Shown: positions 21,821 through 22,280 of the stretch, piece after piece
How the letters are laid out: each line of letters opens with the position of its first letter
Numbering within the stretch: position 1 is the first letter of the stretch
Assembly: GCA_035535195.1 (NCBI GenBank)
Contig: DATLQK010000007.1
Location: forward strand, 1-22,280
Source: JACDAN01 sp035535195
GTDB taxonomy: Bacteria > Actinomycetota > Thermoleophilia > Gaiellales > Gaiellaceae
Direction: 5' to 3'
DNA length: 22,280 nt
The notes under the pieces: generated by a model
What the model was told of the DNA's origin: nothing
The model's database searches: none
The model's input: the letters and a program-made list of their open reading frames with translations, nothing else
Made by a program: the position numbers and the translations under genes

Positions 21821-22280
21821 GTGATAATCGCCCACCTCGATCTCGACGCCTTCTTCGCGGCTGTGGAAGAGCTCGAGGACCCGTCGCTCCGGACGAAGCC
21901 GCTGATCGTCGGCGGCGACCCGCACGGGCGCGGCGTCGTCGCGACCGCGAACTACGTCGCGCGGCAGTTCGGGATCCATTCCGCGATGAGCTGCGCCGAG
22001 GCGCTGCGGCGCTGCCCGCACGCCGTCTTCGTCCGCCCACGCAAGGGCGTCTACTCGACCTATTCGCGGGCCGTCTGGGACACCGTCCGCCAGGTCGTCC
22101 CGAACGTCGAGAAGACCGGGATCGACGAGGGCTACCTCGACCTCGCCGCGGTCGCGCCGAGCTTCGGCGACGCGCGCGGTGTCGCCGAGGCCGTCCAGAC
22201 CGCCGTCCGCGGCGCGACGAACCTCACCTGCTCCCTCGGCGTCTCCACCTGCAAGGTCGTCTCGAAGATCGCGAGCGACC
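21821..22280 (+). CDS. dinB: DNA polymerase IV / DinB-family Y polymerase, 3' end truncated
   Basis: The first 153 residues of a Y-family translesion polymerase; the gene runs off the window. Palm and finger motifs are IIAHLDLDAFFAAVE (2-16) with catalytic Asp7 and steric-gate Phe12, the KPLIVGG (26-32) and GVVATANYVARQFGIHSAM region (38-56), TGIDEGYLDL (99-108) with Asp102 and Glu103, and GVSTCKVVSKIASD (140-153). The usual SIDE reads GIDE, and the NK of the later motif reads CK, marking a divergent subgroup, but all metal ligands visible are kept. The GTG start has no Shine-Dalgarno; another upstream GTG (21813) is out of frame. It performs error-prone bypass of DNA lesions. Confidence 0.93.
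   Translation, partial: MIIAHLDLDAFFAAVEELEDPSLRTKPLIVGGDPHGRGVVATANYVARQFGIHSAMSCAEALRRCPHAVFVRPRKGVYSTYSRAVWDTVRQVVPNVEKTGIDEGYLDLAAVAPSFGDARGVAEAVQTAVRGATNLTCSLGVSTCKVVSKIASD

Noticed and set aside
21770..21823. SOS (LexA) box before dinB
   Set aside because: No sequence close to the actinobacterial GAACA/TGTTC-type box is visible; only a TACAGT hexamer and a short GC dyad are present.
1..22280. CRISPR array, tRNA, rRNA or insertion sequence
   Set aside because: No spaced repeats, tRNA-like cloverleaf, rRNA signature, transposase or flanking duplications were found by reading both strands.

Overview
This is a dense, roughly 70% GC segment of a high-GC Gram-positive chromosome. The cluster fhaA, fhaB, pstP, rodA, pbpA, pknB is the classic Actinomycetota cell-envelope signalling locus. 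The lack of pknA beside pknB, the ddl gene at the end of that operon, and the DUF4446, DUF2199 and HNH housekeeping genes point away from Mycobacterium and Streptomyces. They suggest a deep-branching class such as Thermoleophilia (Gaiellales or Solirubrobacterales); this placement is inference. I see no mobile element, tRNA, rRNA, CRISPR array or phage signature. No stretch longer than 300 bases lacks a gene.

Bases 1-3693 (+) form a nitrogen-assimilation operon: glutamine synthetase (5' end cut by the window), a phosphinothricin/methionine-sulfoximine-type N-acetyltransferase, a divergent P-II protein, an Amt ammonium channel with a His-rich tail, and a tiny four-cysteine protein. Junctions are 2-base gaps or 4-base stop/start overlaps. 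Both tyrosines used by the textbook GlnD/GlnE cascade (the P-II T-loop Tyr and the GS adenylylation Tyr) are Phe here.

Bases 3690-7401 hold a cupin and a SIMPL-domain protein (-), a two-domain sulfurtransferase (+), a DUF2199 protein and an HNH endonuclease (-), and a DUF4446 membrane protein (+). Two perfect hairpins lie between the DUF4446 gene and the next, convergent gene.

Bases 7485-18277 are a phospho-signalling and cell-wall block. A membrane-anchored protein with a CARDB-like domain (-) is divergent from a Ser/Thr kinase with a polytopic C-terminus (+). Then follow fhaA, fhaB, a PP2C phosphatase, a RodA/FtsW glycosyltransferase, a class B PBP, a four-PASTA PknB kinase and D-Ala-D-Ala ligase, nearly all overlapping or within 4 bases. 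The likely logic is kinase/phosphatase control, read through FHA adaptors, of the septal or elongation synthase pair and of pentapeptide supply.

Bases 18274-21728 carry a third Ser/Thr kinase with a poly-Gln/poly-Arg juxtamembrane stretch and an extracellular discoidin-like domain (-), a GABA-type aminotransferase (-), and divergent pdxH (+), which makes the PLP that the aminotransferase needs. A DinB-family polymerase (+) runs off the right edge.

Three of the four convergent gene pairs share their stop codons inside one CTAG palindrome. Several unit-leading genes lack a Shine-Dalgarno sequence and have TANNNT hexamers close to the start codon, suggesting leaderless or short-leader transcription.
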